Source: UBA4582 sp965657335
GTDB taxonomy: Bacteria > Pseudomonadota > Gammaproteobacteria > Pseudomonadales > Azotimanducaceae
Direction of reading: 5' to 3'
Length of the DNA: 64,000 nucleotides
Assembly (NCBI GenBank): GCA_965657335.1
Contig: CBFHOH010000009.1
Span: 62,001-126,000, forward strand
The number at the start of each line of letters is the position of its first letter. Position 1 is the stretch's first letter. Positions 53,963 to 62,791 of this stretch are shown in pieces. The notes beneath the pieces are model-generated. The model was not told the DNA's origin. It did not search any database and worked only from the letters and a program-made list of their open reading frames with translations. Made by a program: the position numbers and the translations under genes.

Positions 53963-55363
53963 ATGATGGAAGACATACTTGACAGCAGTTTGCGCGAGAT
54001 GGCAGCAGCTGTTCGCAGCAATCAAATCACCTCCGTAGCGCTTGTTCAGGGTTTTATTGACCGAATCGCGCAGGTGAATTCTGCGTTGAACGCAGTGGTA
54101 TCTATCAACACCGAAATGGCGCTAAAACAGGCCGCCAAGGCCGACAGCGACCTCAAGGAAGGTCATATCCATGGTCCTTTGCACGGTATACCTATGACCA
54201 TTAAAGATAGTCTGGACACCAAAGACATGGTGACAACATGGGGCACCAAAGGTCGTGAGACCTTTCGCCCAGGTCGCGATGCGACCTGTGTTTCACGTCT
54301 GAGAGCGGCTGGTGCCATTTTGCTTGGCAAGACAAATACGCCAGAATTTACCTTGTCATTTCAGACTGACAATCTCGTCTATGGCCGAACTAACAATCCA
54401 CACAACCTAGATATGACACCAGGCGGCAGCAGTGGCGGCGCTGCGGCGCTTATCGCTGCCAATGCGATTCCTTTCGACATTGGCACGGATACCGGGGGGA
54501 GTATTCGTTTACCTGCGCACTTTTGCGGTGTTACTGGCCTCAAGCCAACCACGGGCAGAGTGCCCTGCACCGGCAATGCACTACCCTCCTCCGGACTACT
54601 TGCGCCGCTCAGCCAAGCGGGTCCGCTGGCCAGATACGTCGATGATCTTGATGTTTTGATGGCAATTATTCAGGGGCCAGATCTCATGGACCCACATACA
54701 GTCGATGCAACGAACCATCTCTCAGAAGAAGTTGACGTGAGTACGCTACGCATCGGGTTTCACACAGATAACGGGATCGCAACACCGGTGCAACCTATCC
54801 AGCATGCGATCCTTGACACGATAGCGCTCCTCAAAGCAGACGGATTCCACGTAGAGGAAGCCACGCCACCGGGTATTGAAATGGCCGCCCTTATTTACTC
54901 GTCCCTTTTCAATGCTGATGGTGGAGAAACCGCCCAAATGCTTTTAGACGATTGCAGGACACAGGATCATTCGCCACAAATCGCCGATTTGGTGATAGGG
55001 CCTGAGCAGCAAAACTATCAAGACACCGCCACGGTAATTAATCTCTGGGACAATTATCGCAGTTCAATGCTCGGATATTTCGAGCATCATGACATCCTGA
55101 TTTGCCCTGTAAATGCGCATACGGCGATACCTCACGGGGAAAAAGAAAACATAATGAATTACAGCTATACCTGTGCTTTCAATCTGACGGGATGGCCCGG
55201 ACTCGTTCTGCGCTGCGGAACCGACGAAAGCGGCTTACCTATTGGCCTTCAAATTCTTGCTCGCCCGTTCAGGGAAGACCAGTGTTTGGCGCTAGGTAAA
55301 GCCATTGAGTCAATGATTTCCAGCAATGCCGGGCATTTTTCTCCACCGCAAATACACTGTTAG
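53963..55363 (+). CDS. Amidase (GatA-like amidase signature family)
   Basis: Ser-Ser-Lys hydrolase of 466 residues. The catalytic Lys is in PMTIKDSLDT, and the signature Ser residues lie in GGSSGGAAALIA and GTDTGGSIRLPA. It is not GatA, because GatB/C are not adjacent; substrate unknown. The longer frame from 53897 overlaps ileS and lacks the signature start; ATG 53963 (MMEDILDSS) follows an AAAGG-type site. Confidence 0.88.
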   Translation: MMEDILDSSLREMAAAVRSNQITSVALVQGFIDRIAQVNSALNAVVSINTEMALKQAAKADSDLKEGHIHGPLHGIPMTIKDSLDTKDMVTTWGTKGRETFRPGRDATCVSRLRAAGAILLGKTNTPEFTLSFQTDNLVYGRTNNPHNLDMTPGGSSGGAAALIAANAIPFDIGTDTGGSIRLPAHFCGVTGLKPTTGRVPCTGNALPSSGLLAPLSQAGPLARYVDDLDVLMAIIQGPDLMDPHTVDATNHLSEEVDVSTLRIGFHTDNGIATPVQPIQHAILDTIALLKADGFHVEEATPPGIEMAALIYSSLFNADGGETAQMLLDDCRTQDHSPQIADLVIGPEQQNYQDTATVINLWDNYRSSMLGYFEHHDILICPVNAHTAIPHGEKENIMNYSYTCAFNLTGWPGLVLRCGTDESGLPIGLQILARPFREDQCLALGKAIESMISSNAGHFSPPQIHC

Positions 55364-55556
55364 CACCAGTTTGAACCCTGTGGGTGTCTTCGCCGTATAA
55401 AACACCGTAAAATGCAATGATTAAGCTCTTTGTTAAATAAGTCGATGCTATCTAACGCGGAATACTTGCAAATTATCCCACTGCGCTGGCATGCCGCTTA
55501 AACCACTCGTATGCTAGGCAGCCTACGAATAGATCTACTTGCTGTAAGGAACCACG

Positions 55557-56978
55557 ATGATTCAAGCCGTATCTGAGAAATCTGCTCGCAAAAGAAGCAC
55601 GTTCAACCGACCATTGTTCTTCGATGCCGCCCGATTGATGCGAAAACCCCTTATCGGATTCATGTCAACCGCAGCGATCTTGTTTGCGTTGCCAACTTCA
55701 GCAGCGAATCTTGCAGATATATACGATCTTGCTGTTAACAACGATCCACAGCTCGCTGCAGCCAAAGCTGGCTATCTCGCGCAGCGAGAAGTTAAAAGCC
55801 AGGCTAGAGCAGGCTTGTTACCTCGCGTCGTGGTCGCGGGAACAACCTCAGATAACAAGCGAAGAACTAAATTAAACGATCAGGCTTACAACGAAAATGC
55901 ATGGCAAGTCGTTATCAATCAGCCTGTTTTTCGCCTCGATAGATGGTTCCAGCTACAGCAATCAAAAAACGTTGAAGCTCAAGCAAAAGCACAATTTACC
56001 GCGGAACAACAACAGTTAATTTATCGCGTTGCCGATAGCTACCTTAGTATTTTAGAAGCTCAAGACCGATATGGCGCGTCCATTGCAGAGAGAGATGCTG
56101 TTCAACGACAACTGGAACAAGTTCAGCAGCGCTTTGATGTCGGTTTAGTCGCTATTACCGATGTGTTGGAGTCTACCGCTGCCTTCGATACTTCCACCGT
56201 CAGTGTTATTGAAGCAGAAGGTGCGCAAACAATATCTTTCGAATCTCTGCTTCGGCTCACGGGTCAGTCATTCAGCCAGATTGAAAGCCTCAGTGCCGAT
56301 TTCCCTGTTGAGTATCCAGAGCCGAGAGACGAGGAGGCGTGGGTGAACGCAGCGCTACAACAAAACTTCTCACTCATTGCAGCGCGAGAGGCAGTCAATA
56401 CTGCTAGACGGCAAATACAGATCGCGCGTAGTGGCCACTTACCCACCGTCGATGCACAGGCCTACTACGCTGAAAGCAGATCTGGCGGTGGCGGCTTCTT
56501 CGGTTCGGCATCAGACATTCGGGCAATGGAGCTTCAACTGAACGTACCCATCTACTCCGGCGGGCTTACACAGTCACAGACACGTCAAGCCGGTTTCCAA
56601 CTAGAGCAAGCACAGAGAAACTTTGATTTAACGCAGAGAACTGTGGTCGAGAACACCCGCAGTCTCTATAGCGCGTTAAATACAGATGTTGCCAGAGTTA
56701 AAGCACGACAGAAGGGCATAGACTCAAGTCAGAGTGCTCTGGATGCCACCCAGACCGGCTATGAAGTTGGTACTCGTAATATCGTTGATGTGCTTCTCGC
56801 CCAGCAACGCTTGTACTTGGCACAATTTCAGTATGCCAGCGCACGTTATCAATACATCAAAGATACTTTGAGACTAAAAGAAGTTGTCGGTACTTTAAGC
56901 CCAGAAGATATCTATGCCTTGAATAAATATATCGAGGGCGAACAAGGCGTAGGTAAACTTTTACCCACCACGCGGTAG
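55557..56978 (+). CDS. TolC-family outer-membrane channel
   Basis: Trimeric outer-membrane exit duct for type I secretion and efflux. The 473 residues have a signal peptide (after an unusually long 27-residue basic n-region, MRKPLIGFMSTAAILFALPTSAA), two OEP repeats with DLYDLAVNNDPQL-like starts, and long coiled-coil helices (QQRFDVGLVAITDVLES, YEVGTRNIVDVLLAQQ). ATG 55557 has AAGGA seven bases upstream; an internal ATG at 55638 has none. No pump or membrane-fusion gene adjoins it, so it probably serves several systems. Confidence 0.93.
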   Translation: MIQAVSEKSARKRSTFNRPLFFDAARLMRKPLIGFMSTAAILFALPTSAANLADIYDLAVNNDPQLAAAKAGYLAQREVKSQARAGLLPRVVVAGTTSDNKRRTKLNDQAYNENAWQVVINQPVFRLDRWFQLQQSKNVEAQAKAQFTAEQQQLIYRVADSYLSILEAQDRYGASIAERDAVQRQLEQVQQRFDVGLVAITDVLESTAAFDTSTVSVIEAEGAQTISFESLLRLTGQSFSQIESLSADFPVEYPEPRDEEAWVNAALQQNFSLIAAREAVNTARRQIQIARSGHLPTVDAQAYYAESRSGGGGFFGSASDIRAMELQLNVPIYSGGLTQSQTRQAGFQLEQAQRNFDLTQRTVVENTRSLYSALNTDVARVKARQKGIDSSQSALDATQTGYEVGTRNIVDVLLAQQRLYLAQFQYASARYQYIKDTLRLKEVVGTLSPEDIYALNKYIEGEQGVGKLLPTTR

Positions 56979-57062
56979 GTTTAAGTCACGCCCAAAATTG
57001 ATACTTGCCACGATTTTTATGGCGACTGTCTACTATTTTTTTACAGCAGGCATCCACTGTTA

Positions 57063-57090
57063 GGAACCATTTTTCACGTACATGCTCTAA
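57063..57090 (+). promoter_or_regulatory. Candidate sigma-E promoter of the Deg protease gene
   Basis: GGAACCA at 57063, a 16-base spacer and TCTAA at 57086-57090 match the sigma-E pattern GGAACTT-N16-TCTRA, as at E. coli degP. Transcription would start near 57097, about 48 bases before the ATG at 57145. Confidence 0.6.
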
Positions 57091-57144
57091 CAGACAAAAT
57101 ACATTAACTTAGACTGATGAACCAAAGGGTTGCGCTGTCCACTA

Positions 57145-58278
57145 ATGAAGAAAATAGTCATGAAAGTTAGGATTTTTGGTTCTCTCGCTGCATTACTCCT
57201 CATCGCTGCGGCTGTACTTGCGACCAGCAGTGACGATAATCTCGACAATTCGGGCGCTGCTAACGTTGTATCGAACAAACCTGCTGATACGACCACATCA
57301 TCTATCCAGCTAACAAAAGATGAAAACAACAATATTCAGGTGTTCAAAGACGCAAGTCCTTCCGTTGTCTTCGTCACCAACACGCAGCTACGACGTCAAC
57401 GATTCTCTCTAAACGTCATGGAAATACCTCGAGGTAGCGGCACTGGGTTCGTTTGGGACGAATCAGGACTTATCATTACCAACTATCACGTCATCCACGG
57501 TGCAAACAAAATCACTATTACGCTGGAGTCGGGCAACCCATATCCCGCCGAAGTCGTTGGATTTGCCGCCGAAAAAGATATCGCTGTACTCAGGATTAAT
57601 GCGCCTAACGAGCAGCTAAAACCGATTGTCTTAGGCGACTCAAGCCGGCTTTCAGTAGGGCGAAAAGTGCTGGCGATTGGTAACCCTTTTGCACTGGACA
57701 CTACGTTAACCGTTGGCGTTGTCAGTGCATTGGGACGCGAAATTAAATCGACAGATAACCGCACAATTAAGGACGTGATTCAAACCGACGCCGCGATTAA
57801 TCCGGGCAACTCGGGCGGCCCTTTACTCAATTCAATGGGTGAGTTGATTGGCGTCAACACAGCTATCTATAGTCCTAGCGGCGCGAGCGCCGGCATCGGA
57901 TTCGCCATTCCTATCAATACCATCGCGAAACTGGTGCCTCAATTAATTGAGCACGGCAAGATAATCAGACCTGTAATTGGCATTGAGACGCTGAAAGATT
58001 ATCAAGCGCGCAGAATGGGGGTTAAGGGCGTTGTTGTTTTCTCAGTACAAGATGGTCTTGCCGCGGATGCGGCTGGCATGGTCGGTCTGAGATACGACAA
58101 CCGCGGACAACTTCACTTAGGTGATGTCGTCATTGCCATTAATGGCGCACCGGTTACCAACGAAGATTCGCTGTTGTCTTCTCTGGAGCAATTCAATCCG
58201 GGAGATGAGATTAAGGTAACGACCATCAGGGATGAGAAAATTTACAATTACGACGTTGTACTCACTGAACCCAACTAG
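57145..58278 (+). CDS. Deg/HtrA-family serine protease, one PDZ domain (DegS-like size)
   Basis: Envelope protease of 377 residues. A hydrophobic N-terminus (VRIFGSLAALLLIAAAVLA) acts as signal or membrane anchor, followed by a Ser/Asn-rich linker and a trypsin-like domain with His in TNYHVIHGA, Asp in KDIAVLRIN and Ser in NPGNSGGPLL. One PDZ domain follows (about 285-370: GVVVFSVQDGLAADAAGM, HLGDVVIAINGAPV). One PDZ and the anchor recall DegS more than DegP. The start is ambiguous (57145 or 57160); 57145 keeps the charged n-region. A candidate sigma-E promoter lies just upstream. Confidence 0.92.
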   Translation: MKKIVMKVRIFGSLAALLLIAAAVLATSSDDNLDNSGAANVVSNKPADTTTSSIQLTKDENNNIQVFKDASPSVVFVTNTQLRRQRFSLNVMEIPRGSGTGFVWDESGLIITNYHVIHGANKITITLESGNPYPAEVVGFAAEKDIAVLRINAPNEQLKPIVLGDSSRLSVGRKVLAIGNPFALDTTLTVGVVSALGREIKSTDNRTIKDVIQTDAAINPGNSGGPLLNSMGELIGVNTAIYSPSGASAGIGFAIPINTIAKLVPQLIEHGKIIRPVIGIETLKDYQARRMGVKGVVVFSVQDGLAADAAGMVGLRYDNRGQLHLGDVVIAINGAPVTNEDSLLSSLEQFNPGDEIKVTTIRDEKIYNYDVVLTEPN

Positions 58279-58288
58279 TAAATAAATT

Positions 58289-58678
58289 ATGTTTCTATCA
58301 CTGCTCACTGAAGAACAAAAAAAGGTTTTTTTCTGTCTCGCCCACGACGTTGTCGTTTCCGATGGGGAACTCAGCTTAGGGGAGCACGTAATGATGGAGG
58401 ATATGAGGCGCGAGATGAATCTCAGCCCCGGCTTCGAAGCGCACTATCTACCGCTTGAGGGTGTCGATACTGTCTTCGATTCAAAACGATCACGGGCAAC
58501 AGTGCTGATTTCTCTAATTCGGCTAGCCTATGCTGATGGCGCCTTCGAAATTGAAGAGCAGTTTCTCATCAAATCTCTATGTACGCTATTTAATACAACC
58601 GACGCCGACCTTCATTTGATAGAAAATTGGGTCAGGAGACTAATCGCGCTGGAACGTGAAGCTAATGGGTTTATGTAG
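58289..58678 (+). CDS. TerB-like (tellurite resistance/COG3793-type) protein
   Basis: A 129-residue all-helical protein with the TerB domain features: AHDVVVSDGELSLGEHVMMEDM (acidic loop near the N-terminus) and LIRLAYADGAFEIEEQFLIKSL. The two AxADGxxxxxE-type motifs bind metal in the family. No other ter genes are nearby, so tellurite resistance is not implied. It starts 10 bp after the Deg protease and probably shares its transcript. Confidence 0.82.
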   Translation: MFLSLLTEEQKKVFFCLAHDVVVSDGELSLGEHVMMEDMRREMNLSPGFEAHYLPLEGVDTVFDSKRSRATVLISLIRLAYADGAFEIEEQFLIKSLCTLFNTTDADLHLIENWVRRLIALEREANGFM

Positions 58679-59411
58679 GCGCATTACCGCACATGGCATA
58701 CTCATTTTTCTTCTCGCAGGCTGCACTTCTCAGGTTTTAGAGCCTTCAGCGGGGAAAGAGCCTTCAGCTAATAAAGAGCCTTCAGCTAATAAAGAGCCTT
58801 CAGCGGGGAAAGAGCCTTCAGCGGGGAAAGAGCCTTCAGCGGGGAAAGAGCCTTCAGCTAACAAAGGGCCTTCGACCTCACAGACCCAAAGCACCGCCGC
58901 GATAAATGCTAAAACCAACGAGGTACTTCGCGCGACCCCGCCTCAGGACTGGCATCAGATTTATCAGCTCAATAGAGGTGTCATAAAACTTGCTGATTTT
59001 GTGCCTCCGGGTCAGACAAATCTTGCTTGGAAAACAAAACTCTCATTCGAATCACACAGTGACCTTGTCGATCTTGACCCAATCGAAATTTTACTTTCAG
59101 AGGCTAAAAAGAGCGAGGAGAAGTGCAGCTTTGTCCAACATTTCAATCTTTTCTCTGGGTTCGAAAACAACTACCCAACGTCTTTGAGACTCATCATGTG
59201 CGGTGAGAACGAAAATCTGAAAGAGGGAGAACTGAGCATGCTGAAGGTGATTAAAGGCGAGGACTTTCTTTACATCATCAGGTTCCTGAAACGAATAGAA
59301 CCATTCGAGGTGAATCAACCCAACATAGAGCCATCCGAAATCGCTACTTGGTCAAACTATCTTCGAAAAATCACCCTCTGTAACATCGCGAACGTCAAAC
59401 ACCCCTGCTAA
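58665..59411 (+). CDS. Lipoprotein with hexapeptide tandem repeats, hypothetical
   Basis: About 248 residues. It begins with a lipoprotein signal (ITAHGILIFLLAGCTSQ, Cys near 19), then a linker of seven EPSAGK/EPSANK hexapeptides, then a globular domain of about 180 residues. The domain has two Cys residues far apart (KCSFVQHFNLF and the LIMCGENENL stretch) that could form a disulfide. The start overlaps the TerB stop; GTG 58656 is an alternative. Function unknown. Confidence 0.8.
   Translation: MGLCRRITAHGILIFLLAGCTSQVLEPSAGKEPSANKEPSANKEPSAGKEPSAGKEPSAGKEPSANKGPSTSQTQSTAAINAKTNEVLRATPPQDWHQIYQLNRGVIKLADFVPPGQTNLAWKTKLSFESHSDLVDLDPIEILLSEAKKSEEKCSFVQHFNLFSGFENNYPTSLRLIMCGENENLKEGELSMLKVIKGEDFLYIIRFLKRIEPFEVNQPNIEPSEIATWSNYLRKITLCNIANVKHPC
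58740..58865 (+). repeat. Seven 18-bp tandem repeats
   Basis: Units of 18 bp, reading GAGCCTTCAGCGGGGAAA or GAGCCTTCAGCTAATAAA, occur seven times in frame and encode the hexapeptide EPSAGK or EPSANK. The variants run as A-B-B-A-A-A-B, and the seventh has one further change. Length is a multiple of three, so copy-number change would alter linker length without a frameshift. Confidence 0.93.
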
Positions 59412-59636
59412 CGAAAAGCATTCACGACCTATCCGAATTGCAGCCGCCCTCTGGCACCCTTCAACTTGCGAATGCATAGCGCATCGCTGCAAATCTAGGG
59501 ACATTATCCTACACCATCAAACGCAGAGTGCGGCTATTCCAATGTTTGCAAAACATGCATCATTTCATACTGAGAATCAGCGCCACACTCGTTAGCAATC
59601 TACCGCATCCAGACCAATCTGACCTCAAAACAATCT

Positions 59637-60353
59637 ATGAATCGAATTTTCGCTAGCCTGCTTTACAAGTTGCTTCCGGGTCGTTGTGTTATCTGCAAAG
59701 CACCTAGTCACCGCCAAATTGACCTATGTCAGGCGTGCGAGCACGAACTTCCCACGACACCGTCACCCTGCGCGCAGTGCGGTATGAGCTGCCTAGCGAT
59801 ATCTAACCATGATCAAATCTGCGGCACCTGCGTTGCTCACCCGCCAGAATATGATCGTACATTCTGTGCCTTTACCTATGTTTCTCCGGTCAATCTGCTC
59901 GTAAAGGAATTCAAGAATGGGCACAATCTGGTTTTCGGTAAGGTGATGTCTCAGGTTCTGGCAAAAAAATACAGAGCAACGCTGGTGAACAGACCCGCGC
60001 CGCACCTGTTACTTCCCGTTCCCCTGCATAAAAACAGGCTTAAGCTGCGAGGCTTTAATCAGGCGACGGAGATAGCGCAGGTCATCAGTGATACCTGCCG
60101 CATTAAAGTAAACACGCGTGCTTGTAGCCGGCACAAAGAGAACGTCGACCAGAAAAAACTTCCAGCTAACCAGCGTAAAAGCAATGTAGAGCAAGTGTTC
60201 ACGCTCAATCGGCGCTTCAATGGCTATCGCGTGGCAATCGTGGACGATGTCATTACAACCGGCTCGACAGTAAGCGCGCTCGCGGAATTGCTCAGACAGC
60301 ATGGCGCAAGTTCAATCGAAGTCATCGCGCTCGCTAGGACGCCCAAGCGGTAA
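59637..60353 (+). CDS. comF: ComF-family phosphoribosyltransferase
   Basis: A 238-residue protein with an N-terminal zinc region of two Cys-x-x-Cys pairs (CVICKAPSHRQIDLCQAC and CAQCGMSC/CGTC), then a phosphoribosyltransferase domain with the PRPP loop VAIVDDVITTGSTVSAL. ComF is linked to DNA uptake or purine and pyrimidine salvage; the exact reaction is unsettled. The gene is separate from other competence genes. Confidence 0.92.
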   Translation: MNRIFASLLYKLLPGRCVICKAPSHRQIDLCQACEHELPTTPSPCAQCGMSCLAISNHDQICGTCVAHPPEYDRTFCAFTYVSPVNLLVKEFKNGHNLVFGKVMSQVLAKKYRATLVNRPAPHLLLPVPLHKNRLKLRGFNQATEIAQVISDTCRIKVNTRACSRHKENVDQKKLPANQRKSNVEQVFTLNRRFNGYRVAIVDDVITTGSTVSALAELLRQHGASSIEVIALARTPKR

Positions 60354-60456
60354 ATGGGCCTGTATCTCGATCCTTCTATCTGCAATTTACTATCAGCTGT
60401 GACTGCCAACCGAGGACCCGCTTATGTTAAGGTTTCGTCAATTAATTAAGGGTTAA

Positions 60457-61314
60457 GTGATAAATATGGACTGGGAATACATTGATTTCGTGCGTGAGTT
60501 TAATCCAGGGAACAATCCTCCCGTCAGCTGGGAAAAAAGTTTTCATATTGTCATCTCTGATGGCGAGATACTGTCAATCGAAGGCGCTCCGTGGCGCCCG
60601 CTGACTCAAGATGAATGGCAGTGGCTGGGTATAGAAGGTGTGTCCAGTCACTATCTTGGCGACGTCGCTGGCATGCCTGTTTTCGCAGAAGAGGTGCACT
60701 CTGAGTCGGACGAACCTGCTGGGCACGCTTTTGACACCCTCTGGTCATTCTTGGGGCAGGTGGACGAGCCAGTGTTCTATCTCGTCGGCCGCGCAAAACA
60801 AATTGTGGAATGGCACAGAACACACAGATTTTGTGGCGAGTGTGGTCAGGAGACGGTACTTTCCGACTCTGACAGATCAAGAAAATGTCTAGCATGCGGA
60901 CACATGTATTACCCAAAACTGTCTCCTTCTATCATCGTTTTGATCACCAGAGGCGAAGAGGTGTTACTTGCTAAAAATGCCAATACACGAGCGAATTTCT
61001 ATTCCACCCTTGCAGGTTTTGTTGAGCCGGGCGAATCGATAGAGGAAACCGTTCACAGAGAAGTCATGGAAGAGGTCGGTATCAAGGTTAAGAACCTCAA
61101 ATACTACAGCAGTCAATCATGGCCTTTCCCAAATTCACTGATGCTTGGTTTCCATGCTGAATACGACAGCGGAGAGATTGTCATCCAGGAGGAGGAAATA
61201 GCTGATGCGCAATGGTTCCACTATAAAAACATGCCCAACAAACCGGCGATGATATCCATTTCCGGTTGGTTGGTTGACGACTACATCAAACGCTTGGAAG
61301 CAGGCGAAGTATGA
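60457..61314 (+). CDS. nudC: NAD+ diphosphatase (NADH pyrophosphatase), RNA NAD-cap decapping
   Basis: Hydrolyses NAD(H) and NAD-capped RNA to nicotinamide mononucleotide and AMP. The 285 residues contain a zinc ribbon (FCGECG and KCLACG), the Nudix motif GFVEPGESIEETVHREVMEE and the downstream SQSWPFPNSLMLGF that distinguishes NudC. The start is either GTG 60457 (AAGGG before it) or ATG 60466; the N-terminus is not conserved. It overlaps modA by four bases, so translation is probably coupled. Confidence 0.93.
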   Translation: MINMDWEYIDFVREFNPGNNPPVSWEKSFHIVISDGEILSIEGAPWRPLTQDEWQWLGIEGVSSHYLGDVAGMPVFAEEVHSESDEPAGHAFDTLWSFLGQVDEPVFYLVGRAKQIVEWHRTHRFCGECGQETVLSDSDRSRKCLACGHMYYPKLSPSIIVLITRGEEVLLAKNANTRANFYSTLAGFVEPGESIEETVHREVMEEVGIKVKNLKYYSSQSWPFPNSLMLGFHAEYDSGEIVIQEEEIADAQWFHYKNMPNKPAMISISGWLVDDYIKRLEAGEV

Positions 61315-62105
61315 CGCAACATCAGTTACGGCTGGTGGTGCACAGACTTCTCAGGATCGTAGCGACTTGTGCGGTACTGGCCTCGTTAAATGCCAACGCC
61401 AGCCCTATCAGGATAGCCGTTGCGTCCAATTTCAAACACACACTCGAGGCAATATTACCTGCGTTTGAACAGACTTACCCTGAGACAGAGGTTCAAATAA
61501 TACCCGGCTCGACAGGTGGGCTTTTTGCTCAGATAGTACACGGCGCACCTTTTGATCTTTTCCTCGCAGCGGACGCGGAACGTCCGAAGAAACTGCTCAA
61601 CGCTCGCAAAGCACTGAGACTTTTCCACTATGCAACAGGACGACTGGTTTACTGGGCACCAGACTTGGATGAGAAAGTCGGACCTGCCGCTCTCATCTCA
61701 AGCGCGACACCGATTGCTATTCCCAATCATAGAACAGCGCCCTACGGTGCAGCGGCGATGCAAACTCTGACTGACCTGAATATCGTCGATAAAAAATTTG
61801 TTACAGGAAACAATGTCAGCCAGTCGTTCCAATTTATTGAAAGTGGTAACGTCACTTCAGGGTTTGTTGCTCTGTCTCAGGTGCACAACCGAATCAATGA
61901 CGCGCAGTGGTGGCTCATTCCTGCACACCACCACGAGCCGATCGTTCAATACGGTGTCTTACTGCCTAACCACCAGCTTAATGCCGTCCAATTTCTTGAT
62001 TTTCTTATGTCAGATAAAACTCAGCAATTGATCGCTGAAAAAGGATACCTTCGATCTCAAGTGGCGAAGGCAATAGATCAATCACCTCCAACGCCTATTA
62101 ACTGA
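61311..62105 (+). CDS. modA: Molybdate ABC transporter substrate-binding protein
   Basis: Periplasmic molybdate-binding protein of 264 residues with a signal peptide (VATCAVLASLNANA). The binding pattern starts IRIAVASNFKHTLEAILPAFEQTYPE and continues GSTGGLFAQIVHGAPFDLFLAADAERP. ATG overlaps the nudC stop (ATGA). Needed for molybdenum cofactor supply. Confidence 0.93.
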   Translation: MTQHQLRLVVHRLLRIVATCAVLASLNANASPIRIAVASNFKHTLEAILPAFEQTYPETEVQIIPGSTGGLFAQIVHGAPFDLFLAADAERPKKLLNARKALRLFHYATGRLVYWAPDLDEKVGPAALISSATPIAIPNHRTAPYGAAAMQTLTDLNIVDKKFVTGNNVSQSFQFIESGNVTSGFVALSQVHNRINDAQWWLIPAHHHEPIVQYGVLLPNHQLNAVQFLDFLMSDKTQQLIAEKGYLRSQVAKAIDQSPPTPIN

Positions 62106-62106
62106 T

Positions 62107-62790
62107 ATGCATCCTGACCTGCTCGCACTCACTGTGACACTGAAACTGGCTATCTCTGTCACGCTGGTTCTCGCGCTGATAGGCACACCTTTGGCGTGGT
62201 GGTTATCACAATCTACCAGCAAAGCACGGATCATTATCGAACCACTGATTGCATTACCTATCGTCTTACCACCTACCGTGCTTGGTTTTTATTTTTTGAT
62301 CGCCTTTGCACCGGATCAAATGATTGGCGGCATTTGGTTAAAACTTGTTGGGACTCCGCTTGCTTTCACGTTTTCTTCTTTAGTAATCGCCAGCTGCATC
62401 TACGCCCTACCCTTTTACATTCAACCGCTTCAATTGGCCTTCGAGAGCATTAACAAAGGATTCCTCGAGGCAGCATCAACCCTAGGCGCCTCTCCACTAA
62501 AACGCTTTTTTTATCTCATTGTGCCACTCTCGCGAAGAGGGTTTATCACGGCAGGAAGTTTGGCATTTGCCCATACTATCGGTGAATTCGGTATTATTTT
62601 GATGATTGGTGGCAGCATTCCTGGAGAAACCAGAGTGCTATCGATCGCATTGTTCGACCACGTCGAGTCACTAAATTATCAAAATGCGCACGTATTAGCG
62701 CTAGGACTTGTCGTCTTTTCATTCATGCTTCTGCTCGCGATATACACGCTGAATCGCTCGCCACAGCAAAAAAATATGGGAATGCACTAA
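62107..62790 (+). CDS. modB: Molybdate ABC transporter permease
   Basis: Inner-membrane subunit of 227 residues with about five transmembrane helices and the coupling loop FLEAASTLGASPLKRFFYLIVPLSRRGF. Only 1 bp follows modA, and modC starts 1 bp after it. The family motif GEFGIILMIGGSIPGETRVLSIALFD is complete. Confidence 0.95.
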   Translation: MHPDLLALTVTLKLAISVTLVLALIGTPLAWWLSQSTSKARIIIEPLIALPIVLPPTVLGFYFLIAFAPDQMIGGIWLKLVGTPLAFTFSSLVIASCIYALPFYIQPLQLAFESINKGFLEAASTLGASPLKRFFYLIVPLSRRGFITAGSLAFAHTIGEFGIILMIGGSIPGETRVLSIALFDHVESLNYQNAHVLALGLVVFSFMLLLAIYTLNRSPQQKNMGMH

Positions 62791-62791
62791 C

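Noticed and set aside
58730..58918. Minus-strand open frame of repeated AEGS hexapeptides
   Set aside because: It is the reverse reading of the 18-bp repeat inside the lipoprotein gene.
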